Of a stretch of 64,000 bases of DNA, positions 47,389 through 58,020 are shown piece after piece (positions within the stretch are counted from its first letter, which is position 1; each line of letters begins with the position of its first letter). Under the pieces are notes generated by a model. That model made no database searches. It was not told where the DNA came from and saw nothing but the letters and a program-made list of their open reading frames with translations. Made by a program: the position numbers and the translations under genes. The stretch lies in NCBI GenBank assembly GCA_016713105.1, contig JADJPS010000005.1, positions 124,001-188,000 of the forward strand, written 5' to 3'. The DNA comes from Devosia sp. (GTDB lineage: Bacteria > Pseudomonadota > Alphaproteobacteria > Rhizobiales > Devosiaceae).

Positions 47389-48744
47389 ATGGGCGGCGCA
47401 GGCGTCATCGACCATTTCCTCGAGGTCTTCACCCGCTACATCGACGGCGGCTTCGGCCTGCTCGGCGGCGAGGTGGCGTTCATCGCCACCACGCTGATCG
47501 TCATCGACGTGACGCTCGCCGCCCTGTTCTGGAGCTGGGGCGCCGATGACGACATCATCGCGCGCCTGGTCAAGAAGACGCTGTTCGTCGGCGTCTTCGC
47601 CTATCTCATCGGCAACTGGAACAATCTCGCCAAGATCATTTTCGACAGCTTCGCCGGCCTCGGCCTCAAGGCGAGCGGGACCGGGTTTTCGACCGCCGAC
47701 CTGATGCGCCCGGGCAAGGTCGCGCAAACCGGTCTCGATGCCGCCCGGCCGCTGCTCGGATCGATCTCCGACCTGATGGGCTGGATCTCGGTATTCGAGA
47801 ACCTGATTCAGATCGCCTGCCTGCTCTTCGCCTGGGCGCTGGTGATCCTCGCCTTCTTCATTCTGGCGATCCAACTCTTCGTGACGCTGATCGAGTTCAA
47901 GCTGTCGACGCTCGCCGGATTCGTCCTCATTCCCTTCGGTCTCTTCGGCAAGACCGCCTTCATGGCCGAGCGCGTGCTTGGCAACGTCATTTCCAGCGGC
48001 ATCAAGGTTCTGGTGCTCGCCGTCATCATCGGCATCGGCTCGACCCTCTTCGGCGAGTTCACCAAGGGCTTCGGCGGCACGACCCCGACCATCGACGACG
48101 CCATGGCGATCGTGCTCGCCGCGCTCTCGCTGCTCGGCCTCGGCATCTTCGGCCCCGGCATCGCCAACGGCCTCGTCTCTGGTGGTCCGCAGCTCGGCGC
48201 CGGCGCGGCGGTCGGAACCGGCCTTGCCGTGGGCGGCATGCCCTGGCCGCAGGCGGTGCGGCGGGTCTCGCCCTCAAGGCGGATCGGCGGCGCTCTCCGG
48301 CGGCGCTGCCGTGGCCCGCGGCGGCGCCACCGCGGCAGGCGGGGCATCGACCGCCTACAGCCTCGGCTCCCTGGGGCAGTCCGGGCGCGCAGGCGTCGCC
48401 TCCGGCCTGGGCGGCGTCGCGCGCGCCGCAGGCTCGGCCGCCGTCTCGCCGCTGAAGCGCGCCGTGGCCCGCGCCTCCGAGAGCATGAAATCCAGCTTCT
48501 CCGATGGCGCCAAGGCCGGGCTCAGTGCGACCGGCGGCTCCTCGACCATGGGAACGGTCGGCGGTGAAGCCGCCAAGGCCGCCTCGCGCCGACCGCCGAC
48601 CGGCGGCCGCCCGATTGGGCCAAGCGCATGAAGCGCAGCCAGCACCTTTCTCACGGCGTCAGCGCCGCCGCCCATGCCGTCCGTTCCGGCGACAGCCACG
48701 GCTCCGGCTCCTCAATCAATCTTTCTGAAAGCGACCGCTCATGA
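47389..48744 (+). pseudogene. trbL: TrbL, polytopic T4SS membrane protein (VirB6), frameshifts in C-terminal tail
   Basis: ATG 47389. The N-terminal 290 residues are intact, with about six membrane segments (e.g. IACLLFAWALVILAFFILAIQLFV) and LIEFKLSTLAGFVLIPFGLFGKTAFMAERVLG, the VirB6/TrbL core. Near 48255 and 48615 the frame moves. The Gly/Ala/Ser-rich tail continues in other frames to ADWAKRMKRSQHLSHGVSAAAHA and stops at 48744, overlapping trbF. The inner-membrane channel part is complete as written; only the cytoplasmic tail is affected. Confidence 0.88.
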
Positions 48745-49430
48745 GCATTTTCAAGCGACCCGCCGTGCATTACGGCAAGACGCCCGAACCCGAGACGCCT
48801 TACCAGAAGGCCGCGCAGGTCTGGGACGACCGCATCGGCTCGGCCCGCGTGCAGGCGAAGAACTGGCGCTACATGGCCTTCGGCTCGCTGATCCTCTCGG
48901 CGGGCTTCGCCGGCGCGCTGGTCATCCAGTCGGCGCGCGGGACCGTCGTGCCGTGGGTGGTCCAGGTCGATAAGCTCGGCCAGGCGCAGAGCCTCGCGCC
49001 GGCCAGCGCCGACTATCGCCCGACCGATCCGCAGATCGCATGGCATCTCGCCCGCTTCATCGAGCAGGTCCGTTCGATCCCGGCCGATCCGATCATTGTC
49101 CGGCAGAACTGGCTTCGCGCCTATGAATGGACCACCGATCGCGGCGCAGGCGCGCTCAACGACTATGCCCGCACCAACGACCCCTTCACCAAGGTCGGCA
49201 AGCAGCAGATCGCCGTCGACGTCTCCAGCGTCATCCGTGCCTCGCCGGATTCGTTCCGCGTCGCCTGGACGGAGCGGCAGTTCGAGAACGGCGTGCTCGC
49301 CTCGACCCAACGCTGGACCGCGATCCTGACGATCGCGCTTCAGCCGCCGCGCGACGCCGAGCGCCTGAAGGCGAATCCGCTCGGCATCTACGTCAACGCC
49401 ATCAACTGGTCGCGGGAGATGGGCCAATGA
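48741..49430 (+). CDS. trbF: TrbF, VirB8-like T4SS assembly protein
   Basis: 229 residues, intact. A cytoplasmic N-terminus, one membrane helix (YMAFGSLILSAGFAGALVIQ, about 47-66) and a periplasmic NTF2-like domain (VVPWVVQVDKLGQAQSLAPA, FTKVGKQQIAVDVSSVIRAS, RWTAILTIALQPP), the VirB8 plan. It nucleates the channel complex. Overlaps trbL and trbG by 4 bp each. Confidence 0.93.
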   Translation: MSIFKRPAVHYGKTPEPETPYQKAAQVWDDRIGSARVQAKNWRYMAFGSLILSAGFAGALVIQSARGTVVPWVVQVDKLGQAQSLAPASADYRPTDPQIAWHLARFIEQVRSIPADPIIVRQNWLRAYEWTTDRGAGALNDYARTNDPFTKVGKQQIAVDVSSVIRASPDSFRVAWTERQFENGVLASTQRWTAILTIALQPPRDAERLKANPLGIYVNAINWSREMGQ

Positions 49431-50410
49431 ACCCGGCAATCCGTATCGTCGCCATTCCGGTTTTCCGTAAATCCGCGGCCGTGGCGCTGATGCTGTCCGC
49501 GACGGCGCTGGCGGGCTGCGCCAGCATGACCAAGCCCCCGGCGATCAGCTACGACGCCTCCGTGCCGCCTTTGCCGGCCATTCCCGCCGCCGTCATCGAC
49601 GAGCGGCCGAAGCCGGTGCTGATCCCGCCCGCCTGGACGGTCGCGCGCGGCGGCGAGACCGCAGGCACGCCCACGGGCCGCGTCGAGAACGCCAATGCGG
49701 CGGCGCGCGTGCAGCCGCGCCGCGAGGGCTATTACAACGCCATCCAGATCTACCCGTGGTCGGAAGGCGCGCTCTATCAGGTCTATGCCGTTCCCGGGCA
49801 GATCACCGACATCGCGCTGGAGCCGGGCGAAAGCCTCACCGGCGCGGGACCGATCGCGGCCGGCGACACAGCGCGCTGGATCATCGGCGATACCGAGAGC
49901 GGGTCCGGCGTCACGCGCCGCGTCCATATTCTCGTCAAGCCGAGCCGGCCCGACATCACCACCAACCTGATCGTGACGACCGACCGGCGCACCTACATGA
50001 TCGAGCTGCGCTCCGGCGAGAAGCCCTATATGCCGTCGGTCGCCTGGGCCTATCCGCAGCCGCCGGCCAGCCAGCGTCAGAGCGTTCCGGCCACGCCGGT
50101 CATTCCGGCCGTGGCCGCCCGCAACTATCGCTACGCCCAGACCGACACCGGCAATCCGCCGTGGAAGCCGATCGCCGTCTATGACGATGGCCGGCATGTC
50201 TATGTCGAGTTCCCGCGTGGCATCGGCCAGGGCGAGATGCCGCCGCTCTTCGTCATCGGCCCCGAAGGCGAGGCCCAGATCGCCAATACGCGCACCTATC
50301 GCAACGTGCTGATCGTCGATCGCCTGTTCGGCGCGGCCGAGCTGCGCCTTGGCGGGGGCAAGCGTCAGCAGACCGTCAGGATCGTCCGCACCGACGGGAG
50401 GCCGTCCTAA
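49427..50410 (+). CDS. trbG: TrbG, VirB9-like T4SS core protein
   Basis: 327 residues, intact. A signal peptide with lipobox (SATALAGCAS) suggests a lipoprotein, unusual for VirB9 but frequent in TrbG. A Pro-rich linker follows, then the VirB9 N-terminal domain (NAIQIYPWSEGALYQVYAVPGQITDIALEPGE) and C-terminal domain (RNYRYAQTDTGNPPWKPIAVYDDGRHVYVEFP). It forms the periplasm-spanning core with TrbI. The stop touches the trbI ATG. Confidence 0.93.
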   Translation: MNPAIRIVAIPVFRKSAAVALMLSATALAGCASMTKPPAISYDASVPPLPAIPAAVIDERPKPVLIPPAWTVARGGETAGTPTGRVENANAAARVQPRREGYYNAIQIYPWSEGALYQVYAVPGQITDIALEPGESLTGAGPIAAGDTARWIIGDTESGSGVTRRVHILVKPSRPDITTNLIVTTDRRTYMIELRSGEKPYMPSVAWAYPQPPASQRQSVPATPVIPAVAARNYRYAQTDTGNPPWKPIAVYDDGRHVYVEFPRGIGQGEMPPLFVIGPEGEAQIANTRTYRNVLIVDRLFGAAELRLGGGKRQQTVRIVRTDGRPS

Positions 50411-51576
50411 TGTCCGATACCACCAGCACCGAAACCAGCACTCCTGTCGCGCCGATGCGGCTTCGCGCCGAAGCGCCGCGCGTCACACGCCTCTCGCGCA
50501 AGATGCTCGCCAGCGTCGCCGCCGTCGCGCTGGTCGGCATCGGTGGATCGCTGATCTACGCGCTCCAGACGCGCGGGCCGGACGATGGCGGCGCCGAGCT
50601 CTATTCGACCAACGGCCGCCAGACCGCCGACGGCCTGGCCGGTTTGCCCAAGGACTATACCGGCCCGGTCCTCGGCCCGGCGCTGCCCGGCGATCTCGGC
50701 GGCCCAATCCTGAGCGCACAGAACAACGGCCAGCCCGTCGTCGCGCCCGTGGTCGCCACGCCCGGCGTCAGCGAGGCCGAGCAGCGCCGCCGCGCCGAGG
50801 AAGAGGCCGCGCGCCTCAGCGCCGTCTTCTTCCAGTCGCGGCAGGGATCGACGGCCTCCAGCACGGCGGGCGCGATGCCCGGTCTCGCCGGGCTCGATCT
50901 CTCCGGCGCCGGCGCGGGCGGACAGGCCGCCACGGGACAGGACAAGCAGCTCGCCTTCCTCAACGCGGCGGCCGACCGGCGCACGGTCACGCCCGATCGC
51001 GTGACGCCGCCGGCCTCGCCCTTCGTGCTCCAGGCCGGCGCCGTCATTCCGGCCGCGCTCATCACCGGCATCCGCTCCGATCTTCCCGGCCAGATCATCG
51101 CCCAGGTCACGGAGCCGATCTATGACAGCCCCACGGGGCGCATCCTGCTCGTGCCGCAGGGCACGCGGATCATCGGCCAGTACGACAACAACGTGCAGTA
51201 CGGGCAGCGGCGCGTGCTGCTCGTCTGGAACCGCCTCATCATGCCGAACGGCCGCTCGATCGTCCTCGAACGCCAGCCGGGGACCGACACACAGGGCTAT
51301 GCCGGCCTTGAGGATGGCGTCGACTATCACTGGTGGGATCTCGCCAAGGCCGCCGGCCTCTCGACGCTGCTTTCGGTCGGGGCCGAGCTTGCCGTCGACG
51401 ATCAGGACCGGCTGCTCCGCGCCATCCGCAACGGCGGTCAGGACACGATCAACGACGCCGGACAGCAGATCGTCCGACGCCAACTCAACGTCGCGCCGAC
51501 GCTGACCATCCGGCCGGGCTTCCCGGTGCGGATCGTCGTGACGCGCGATCTTGTCCTCGAACCCTTCAGGAACTGA
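50410..51576 (+). CDS. trbI: TrbI, VirB10-like T4SS core protein
   Basis: 388 residues, intact. A short cytoplasmic part and one membrane helix (MLASVAAVALVGIGGSLIYAL, about 36-56) are followed by a Pro/Ala-rich periplasmic linker and the VirB10 barrel: PFVLQAGAVIPAALITGIRSDLPGQIIAQV, LLVPQGTRIIGQYDN, LVWNRLIMPNGRSIVLE, ending FPVRIVVTRDLVLEPF. It spans both membranes and gates the outer pore. Confidence 0.94.
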   Translation: MSDTTSTETSTPVAPMRLRAEAPRVTRLSRKMLASVAAVALVGIGGSLIYALQTRGPDDGGAELYSTNGRQTADGLAGLPKDYTGPVLGPALPGDLGGPILSAQNNGQPVVAPVVATPGVSEAEQRRRAEEEAARLSAVFFQSRQGSTASSTAGAMPGLAGLDLSGAGAGGQAATGQDKQLAFLNAAADRRTVTPDRVTPPASPFVLQAGAVIPAALITGIRSDLPGQIIAQVTEPIYDSPTGRILLVPQGTRIIGQYDNNVQYGQRRVLLVWNRLIMPNGRSIVLERQPGTDTQGYAGLEDGVDYHWWDLAKAAGLSTLLSVGAELAVDDQDRLLRAIRNGGQDTINDAGQQIVRRQLNVAPTLTIRPGFPVRIVVTRDLVLEPFRN

Positions 51577-51578
51577 CC

Positions 51579-51803
51579 ATGACCAAGTTGAAACTCGGTC
51601 CCATCGCGGACGACAAGCCCGTGAAAGTCGCGGTAGAGCTGCCGGCGTCGCTCCACCGCGACCTGAGCGAATATGGCCGTCTTCTGGCCGGAGACGCCGC
51701 CCCGATCGAACCGTCAAAGCTCATCGTGCCCATGCTGGAGCGGTTCATTGCGACGGATCGCGGGTTCGCGAAGGCGCGGCGCCCCATGCAGAAGCCCGAA
51801 TGA
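51579..51803 (+). CDS. DUF2274 protein
   Basis: 74 residues from ATG 51579, 2 bp after trbI. LKLGPIADDKPVKVAVELPASLHRDLSEYGRLLA, then PSKLIVPMLERFIATDRGF, is the DUF2274 pattern, a ribbon-helix-helix-like small protein that nearly always ends this trb operon. Possibly an operon regulator. The frame is intact. Confidence 0.88.
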   Translation: MTKLKLGPIADDKPVKVAVELPASLHRDLSEYGRLLAGDAAPIEPSKLIVPMLERFIATDRGFAKARRPMQKPE

Positions 51804-51862
51804 AGCCGGCAAGACAGGCCACGACGCTCGGCCTGAAGAGGAACCCCAACCACGGCTGACGC

Positions 51863-52421
51863 TCAACCTGGAGGTTGCTCGTGATCGGGCGCGGCGGACG
51901 CCGGGTAGATGACTCTTTCCTGCGTGTCCTTCTGCACGCCCGGCGTCGGCGTGGCGTGCTCGCTATGCCCCGGCGTCATCAGATGATCGACGGCGTGGCC
52001 AGTCAGTAGCAGATGGTCGGTGATGATGCGGCGATGGCATCGCCACCAGACCGCTTCGGAGCACATCAGGGCCAAGCCGTGATCGCGGCCGAGGCTCACC
52101 AGATCATCAAACGCGCCGGCGAACGCCTCGCCGAGCGCATAGTCAGCGTAGTTGTGGAAGCTCTGCACCCGCCACTGCGCATTGAGGCCTTCGTCCACAC
52201 CGGTCTGCTTTGGCCGCCTGCCGCCCAGGTCCGGCATATGTCGGTAACCGATCTGCGCGCCAGGTCTTCCGGCAGACCGTCGATATTGAAGGCAGGATTG
52301 CTACGCGACCGGGAAAGCGCGCACGTCGATCACCATCCTCGACCTGAGCGGCGCGCAGCATGTCGAGAAATTCGTCGAGGCTACGATTGGAATGGCCGAT
52401 GGTGACGAACTGCGCGGCCAT
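51863..52421 (-). pseudogene. DUF488 protein, frameshifted
   Basis: ATG 52421 overlaps the stop of the upstream DUF2945 gene. FVTIGHSNRSLDEFLDMLRAAQVE starts the family, SRSNPAFNIDGLPEDL follows in another frame, and MPDLGGRRPKQTGVDEGLNAQW and LMCSEAVWWRCHRRIITDHLL (the conserved CxE...RCHR motif) are in a third. Indels lie near 52330 and 52240. DUF488 proteins are of uncertain function, possibly nucleic-acid related. It converges on the ICE operon, with 59 bp between the two ends. Confidence 0.75.
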
Positions 52422-52630
52422 CAATCGATCTTCGTCAGCGCGGCTTCCTTGTGAGCGGCGACATGGTCCGTCTTGTCGCTCTTGATCTCGTACTGCGGAT
52501 CGTCCTTCGAAGCTCGATGCCTGTGGCCCTTGTAGTCGAAATCCGCATGATGAACCCGAATGATCCTGCCGGTCACATGACCGACTTCGGAGTTCCAGCT
52601 CACATGATCGCCAACAGAATATTTGGTCAT
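52421..52630 (-). CDS. DUF2945 / hypervirulence-associated Tudor-like protein
   Basis: 69 residues from ATG 52630. MTKYSVGDHVSWNSEVGHVTG, then YKGHRHRASKDDPQYEIKSDKTDHVAAHK and a final LTKI, is the family pattern: a small SH3/Tudor-like barrel. Function is not established. It forms a coupled pair (ATGA) with the DUF488 gene, a pairing seen on plasmids. The frame is intact. Confidence 0.85.
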   Translation of the reverse strand: MTKYSVGDHVSWNSEVGHVTGRIIRVHHADFDYKGHRHRASKDDPQYEIKSDKTDHVAAHKEAALTKID

Positions 52631-52659
52631 GGTCGCAGCCTCTCTTCGCAGCCGGCGGA

Positions 52660-53300
52660 TCAGTCGCGCAGCAGTTGTTGGCTCGCCTCGCCCGGCACCG
52701 TTGCAGCAATCATCTCCATGAGCGTGTCGATGACCTCGCGGGTCGCATCCCATTTTGCGGCCTCGTCCAACGCCCGATTCTGAAAACCGAGGCATACCGC
52801 GCCATGCACCGCCGACCAGAACATGAAGGCATATCGATTGAGGTCCATTTCCGGAAAAAGCCCCTGGGCCTGACAGCCGCGAAGGCCCGTGAGCAACAGC
52901 TCGAATATTCGGCGGCCAGGATCGCCTGACAGGGATCATCACCAACGCCGAGGCTGGGCGGAGGCGCAAACATCAGTCGATACAAGGTCGGATTGTCGAG
53001 CGCGAAACGGGCATAGGCGTAGCTCCCTTCACGCAGGTAGCCAAATGGGTCCAAGTGCATGCGCTCCGAGAGCGTCAGTTTCTCATTGTATAGCCGGTTG
53101 AAGCCCTCTTCCCGCACCGCCCGCAACAGGGCGCCCTTGTTGCGAAAATAGCCGTAAAGCGCAGGCGGCGTGCAGCCGACCGCCTGTGCGACCGCCACCA
53201 ACGGAACATCGAAATCGTCACGCGCCGCCAGCAGGCGAACCATTTCCGCGACCGCTCGCGGCGCGATGTCGAGTGTGTCTTCTTTTCTTGGACGCGCCAT
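52660..53300 (-). pseudogene. TetR-family regulator, one-base frameshift
   Basis: ATG 53300. An N-terminal helix-turn-helix (FDVPLVAVAQAVGCTPPALYGYFRNKGALLRAV) and ligand-domain start (YARFALDNPTLYRLMFAPPPS) are followed by a break near 52912, where one A is missing. The second frame gives LLLTGLRGCQAQGLFPEMD, then AFMFWSAVHGAVCLGFQN, and ends at 52660. About 213 residues when joined. Its targets are probably the divergent region up to the LysR gene and its own promoter. Confidence 0.82.
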
Positions 53301-53400
53301 CAGCCCCGAAACCCATTTTTGCGCCCGGACTTCCGCCGGGCTTCGCCCCTCAGCGGCCGCTGCATCAATCGCCGTATACCGGAGCGCCGCGTATACCATA

Positions 53401-53413
53401 CATTAACTTAATG
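53401..53413. promoter_or_regulatory. candidate TetR operator
   Basis: CATTAACTTAATG is a perfect 6+1+6 palindrome in an AT-rich strip 100 bp upstream of the TetR start. An AATGTCGTT word follows it and recurs at 53467-53475. Confidence 0.4.
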
Positions 53414-53583
53414 TCGTTCATTTATCGTTGACGCCATGCGGTGCGCGACTCATCATGCCGCATATTGAATGTCGTTAAGTTCTTTGAGGGCAGCATGATG
53501 CAACGACACGATCATAACGACAACGCCATCGGCGCTTTCGTGGACGGGGTAGCCAACAGCCTTGAAACGCGCTGGAGACCCTG

Positions 53584-54567
53584 ATGGCGAGCGCCGATCA
53601 CGACGGCAGAATCTCTTCTGACGGCGCCGGGATCGGCTCTATTTCCGATTTCTCGTTCCGGGGTGATGGGCACAACCGGATCAAACTGCACCACCTGCGT
53701 TATTTCGTGACCGCCGCAGAATATGGAAGTTTCCGGCAGGCGGGGCGCGCCCTCGGACTCCAGGAATCGACGATCAGCCGCCGTATCCGCGATCTCGAGG
53801 ATCAACTCGGAGCATCGCTCTTTCATCGCCACGCAAGCGGCGTCCGCCTCACGGTCGCCGGACAAAAATATCTGCCGCGAGCTCGAACCGCCCTCCAGCA
53901 TATCCACGCCGGCGCGCATGACGTCGCGGCTATCGGCCAAACGGAGCAGGGTCATATCAAGATCGGGGTCTTCTCCTCCATCGCGTCCGGCTTCCTGTTC
54001 GATCTGCTGCGCGCCTACGGTAAGCGCTTTCACCGCGTTCGCGTCGATCTCATCGATGGAAACCCCGCCGAACATATTGCCGCCGTGCGGCAACTCCAGA
54101 TGGACGTGGCATTCCTTACAGGCATTGCGCCACGGGACGGCTGCGAAGTCGAGCAACTCTGGTCTGAAGAGGTGTTCGCCGTTCTCCCGGCAGATCACCC
54201 GCTTGCGGATCAGGCGGAACTTGCATGGTCCGATCTGGCCGGCGAGCGCTTCATCATCAGCGAAGCGCCACCGGGCCAGGAAATTTACGACTATCTGGTC
54301 GGTCGCCTCGGGAAGCTCGGTCATCACCCCGAGATCCATTGCCAGTATGTCGGCCGGGACAACATGCTGTCCCTGGTCGCTGTCGGTTGCGGTCTTACGC
54401 TCACCAGCGAGGCCACGACCGTTGCGCAGTTTCCGGGGATCACCTACCGACGCATGGCCGGTGAAATACTGCCGTTCAGCGCCGTGTGGTCGGCGCGCAA
54501 CGATAATCCTGCATGCCGCCGGCTGCTGAGCCTCGCCCGCTCCATCGCGCGATCGGCAAGACGGTAA
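53584..54567 (+). CDS. LysR-family transcriptional regulator
   Basis: 327 residues, intact. After a 30-residue leader the LysR helix-turn-helix reads IKLHHLRYFVTAAEYGSFRQAGRALGLQESTISRRIRDLEDQLGASLFHR. The effector domain follows (IKIGVFSSIASGFLFDLLRAYG, MDVAFLTG, FAVLPADHPLADQ, LVAVGCGLTLTSEA). This LysR type often follows DUF2274 at the end of the trb cluster, so it probably belongs to the element and may control transfer or cargo genes. The inducer is unknown. Confidence 0.9.
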   Translation: MASADHDGRISSDGAGIGSISDFSFRGDGHNRIKLHHLRYFVTAAEYGSFRQAGRALGLQESTISRRIRDLEDQLGASLFHRHASGVRLTVAGQKYLPRARTALQHIHAGAHDVAAIGQTEQGHIKIGVFSSIASGFLFDLLRAYGKRFHRVRVDLIDGNPAEHIAAVRQLQMDVAFLTGIAPRDGCEVEQLWSEEVFAVLPADHPLADQAELAWSDLAGERFIISEAPPGQEIYDYLVGRLGKLGHHPEIHCQYVGRDNMLSLVAVGCGLTLTSEATTVAQFPGITYRRMAGEILPFSAVWSARNDNPACRRLLSLARSIARSARR

Positions 54568-54712
54568 GAACCGCTCACGTTGTGCGCCACCGAAACCGAA
54601 AAGAATGAGACGCCGGCGTGCGATCGCGCGGATCACCGGCCGCAACATCTGAACCAGACGTCGCGGCCGGAGGTTTCCTCGTGAGCTAAGAGCCGACCAG
54701 CCCTCAGAGCTT

Positions 54713-57700
54713 CTATTCGACTGACTTCTCGATGAAGCCGAGGGTGTTGGCGTTCTCGATCAACGTCCGCACCTTGGAGCGTTCGAGGCCCTCGGGCACT
54801 TCCGCATCGATCTCGAGCCGGATCTTCACCTGACTGCCCGGCAATGTGGTGAGCTGCTCCACGATCGCTTCGACGACCTGATGGATGTCTCGGGCCGGTC
54901 GCTCGGGTGAGATCATAACCGCGCCGGAGAAGCGCGTCGGTTTCTTTTCCACCGGAGGCGTGGCCAGCGTATCGTCCGTAGATGGCCTATCGGGCGTCGA
55001 CGCACTGTCGCCCCTCCCGGGGACGACTCGCCCGTTCCTGGCTGCGCGGGCATCGGACGGTGCGCTTCGGCCACCTCGGGATTCACGATGACACTGTCGC
55101 TGTCGACTACGACCACGGCGCTTGCCGCCCGCTCGATCGCCAGCCCCAAATAGGTGTCTGACTTCTCGTCCCATCGCTCGGCATAGGCGAACGGGCCAGG
55201 CAGCATGCTGCTCACGGCTGCCTGCACGGCCTTGACCAGGACGTCCTGCCCTTTGAGACGCGGCAGATAGATGTAGCGGTTGAGATATTCCCGCAGGTCC
55301 TTCAGCGACAAATGGGGCTTGTCGTTCCAGATGTATTTCTGCAGGTCGCGATCAAGGCGCGACGGCCCCAATTCCGTAAGCAGACCTTCCTCGGCCACCA
55401 ACTTCTTGCTGGCCCGCGCCAACAACCCGTCTTGAGCCGGAATCTTGCCCGAGACCCATTCCCAATCGGCCTGGGCGCTCTCCTGAACTGGATAGTGCAG
55501 ATAACACCACGCCTCTTTCAGGCGGGTCTTCATCGTCTCGTTGGCTTCGGTCAGCTTCGACTTGGCGAGCGCGCTGTCGCTTTGAGTGAGGTTCAGCCGT
55601 TCCGTGTCGCGAACGATCTCGCCCCAAGCCAGCGAGGCGCGCACGGCGTCTTTCAGATGATCAAGCTGGCGCGTTTCCGCAGCAATGAACACCAGCATGT
55701 TGCGATAGACCCGCGGCGTGCTGCCGCGCTGCATGAGAATGTCTTTGGCTTCGGCAAGCGCCTCCGAGCCATCACGGCCATTGTGCGGATGTTTGACGCC
55801 CAGCACGACGGCGCGCACGCCGCCCGCTTCATCAGGAACTTCGGCTGAGGAGGCAGGGGCGACCTGCACCGCATCGAAGTGACCGCGATCAGCGAGGCCA
55901 TTCACATATTTTCCGAGTTCGGCGTCGATCGTGACGTCGACCAATGCCGACTCGATCTGCGCCGCCTTGTCCGCGGCGATGCGATTGAGGCTCGCCGACA
56001 TCGAATACCAGTACCGACCAAGATCGGCGTGCATGAACTTGGCTTGGTTGGTCAGCCGGCGCAGCGCATCGCCGAAGATCGCCGGCCGCTCGCCGGGTTG
56101 CACGACGCCGAGATTGATCTGCTTGTCGTCGAGGCCGGTGTTTTGCTGCTGTGCGGTGGGCGCGGTTCCCATGAAGATCGCACGGGCGACGCGCCGGGTC
56201 GCCGAATAGCGGTTCAGGTTGGGCGCTGACTGATCGATCTTGTAGGGTGTGGAAGTCGTGCCATCGACGTCGCCGGCGATGATCGCCTGCCAGCTGACAT
56301 CGAGATAATGCAGCAGTTCCGGCTCCACGCGCGGCGAACTCACCGCCACGCTGCCGGGCATAATCATCACCGACGGATCGGCGTTCATCCAAAGCTCGTG
56401 AATGGCCTGTGCCATCAGGCGCAGCACCCCGCGCGTGCGCTGGAATTTTCGAGCGATCCCCAGCTCGTGTAAAGCTGGTCAAACAGTTCGGGATGGATCG
56501 GATAGGCTTTCTCCAGCTTGCGCCGATAGTCCTCGTCCGCGCAACCTTGAGGGAAGTCGTTGGCGTTCTCGCGATACAGCTTGGCGAACTGCTTCAGCGT
56601 GTTGTCACGGTGATGGAATTTGTCGCCGGGGATTTCCTTGAACAGCCGCCGCCGGACGATCTCATAGCTCTCTTCCTGGCTTGCCGGCCGCCATGACGAT
56701 TCCACGCGGCTGAAGGTCTGCTTGAGACGGGCCAGCGCCTCCTGACCACCTTCACCGCCTACCTCGATCTGCGAGGCCGGCAAGGAAGCCACCAGCAGTG
56801 TGCCGGGGCTGGCCTTGACCGCCTCGGTCAGCGACTGGACGAAGGACAGGTTCGCATCGAACGACCCCGAGGGGAGCCCCTCAACCTTGTAGATTTGACG
56901 CAGATACGCGACCCATTCATCGATCAGGATTAGGCACGGCGCATATTTCTTGAAGAGCGTCTCCAGCAGATTAGAGCCCGGCGCGATGCCGCTGGCGTCA
57001 TTCTCCGCGACCATGGCGAAAGCGTCGGCGCCGCCGAGTTGCCAGGCGAGTTCCCCCCAGGTCGTGCGAATCTTCCGATCGCCCTCGGCATGGAGCACGT
57101 CCTGTGGTCCACGCGACGTACCAACCAGCACGGCCCGGTTAATGCCTTTCGGAACGCTGAGCCCCAGCTTTTCGAGCAACTGGTCCAGGCCGGAGAGGTC
57201 CTGAACCGGTGTCGGTCCCGCCATGTGATAGAGGGCCAGCATCGAGTGCGTCTTGCCGCCCCCGAAATTGGTCTGCAGTTCGACGACCGGATCGCCACCG
57301 CTGCCGGACAGCCGCTTCGCGGCCCCGACCAGCAGCGCGCTCAAGCCCTCCGTCAGATAGGTGCGGCTGAAAAACTGGCGCGGATCACGATACTCCGGCG
57401 GTGCACTCCCCGAATGGACCTTGGCGAGGTCAGCCGCGAACTCGGCCTGCTGGAATTCGCCGGTGGCGACATCCTGGTGCGGCTCGACCACTTCGCGCCA
57501 TGGCAACAGCCCCGCCACGGTCTCGACCGAGATTTCGAGGCGCTGGGTTTTCCGCCGCTCCTCGTTGCGCTGAAGCTCGGTGAACTTCGTGCGCAGGATG
57601 GTGTCGCGCATCTTGCCGAGTTGCTCCGCCGTCTCACCGGCGCTGATCGCTTCCATCAGTCGACGCATGGAATCGAGCGCGCGCTCGGCGTCGTCGTAAG

Positions 57701-58007
57701 TGAAGGTCTCGTTGTGCGAGAGCTTGTTGCGGACATCGCCCAGCTCATTGACCAGCGAGCGTTCGGCGCGGCCGAGAACCGCCTTGAACGCCTCGCTCCA
57801 GAAGCGGTCCATCGCGTTGAACAGCGCGGCCTGGTCCCAGCCGACCGCGCCGTTGCTGTTGGGGCGCAGGTTCGGCAGCTTTTCCAGAACCTGGACCTGC
57901 CAGTGCCCCTTGAGCGAGGTTTCGAGCCGCTTTTCGACGAAGGGGATCAGCGCCGCCGGCAGCAGTTCCATCCCTTCAAACACATATTGGCGCGTGCTTT
58001 TTGCCAC
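54713..58007 (-). pseudogene. Hma-type DUF499 ATPase with N-terminal Swt1-like HEPN domain, frameshifted
   Basis: GTG 58007, 14 bp after the methylase stop. Residues 15-120 form a Swt1-like HEPN domain ending in RNKLSHNE (R93-x4-H98, the RNase motif). The AAA-like ATPase follows: LQTNFGGGKTHSMLALYHM (Walker A, about 247-255), CLILIDEWVAYLRQ (Walker B, about 358-366) and LLVASLPASQIEVGGEGGQE. Frames change near 56430 and 55030. The middle part holds VMIMPGSVAVSSPRVEPELLHYLD; the last part holds FSGAVMISPERPARDIHQVVEAIVEQL and ends at 54713. About 1095 residues, normal for DUF499. It is the ATPase of the helicase-methylase-ATPase locus. It may gate attack on unmethylated phage DNA, with the HEPN domain as RNase effector; both roles are inferred. 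Confidence 0.82.
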
Positions 58008-58020
58008 GTTCCGTTCCCCC

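Noticed and set aside
53494..53584. 29-codon frame directly before the LysR start
   Set aside because: Coupled position is suggestive of a leader peptide, but there is no conserved feature to support it.
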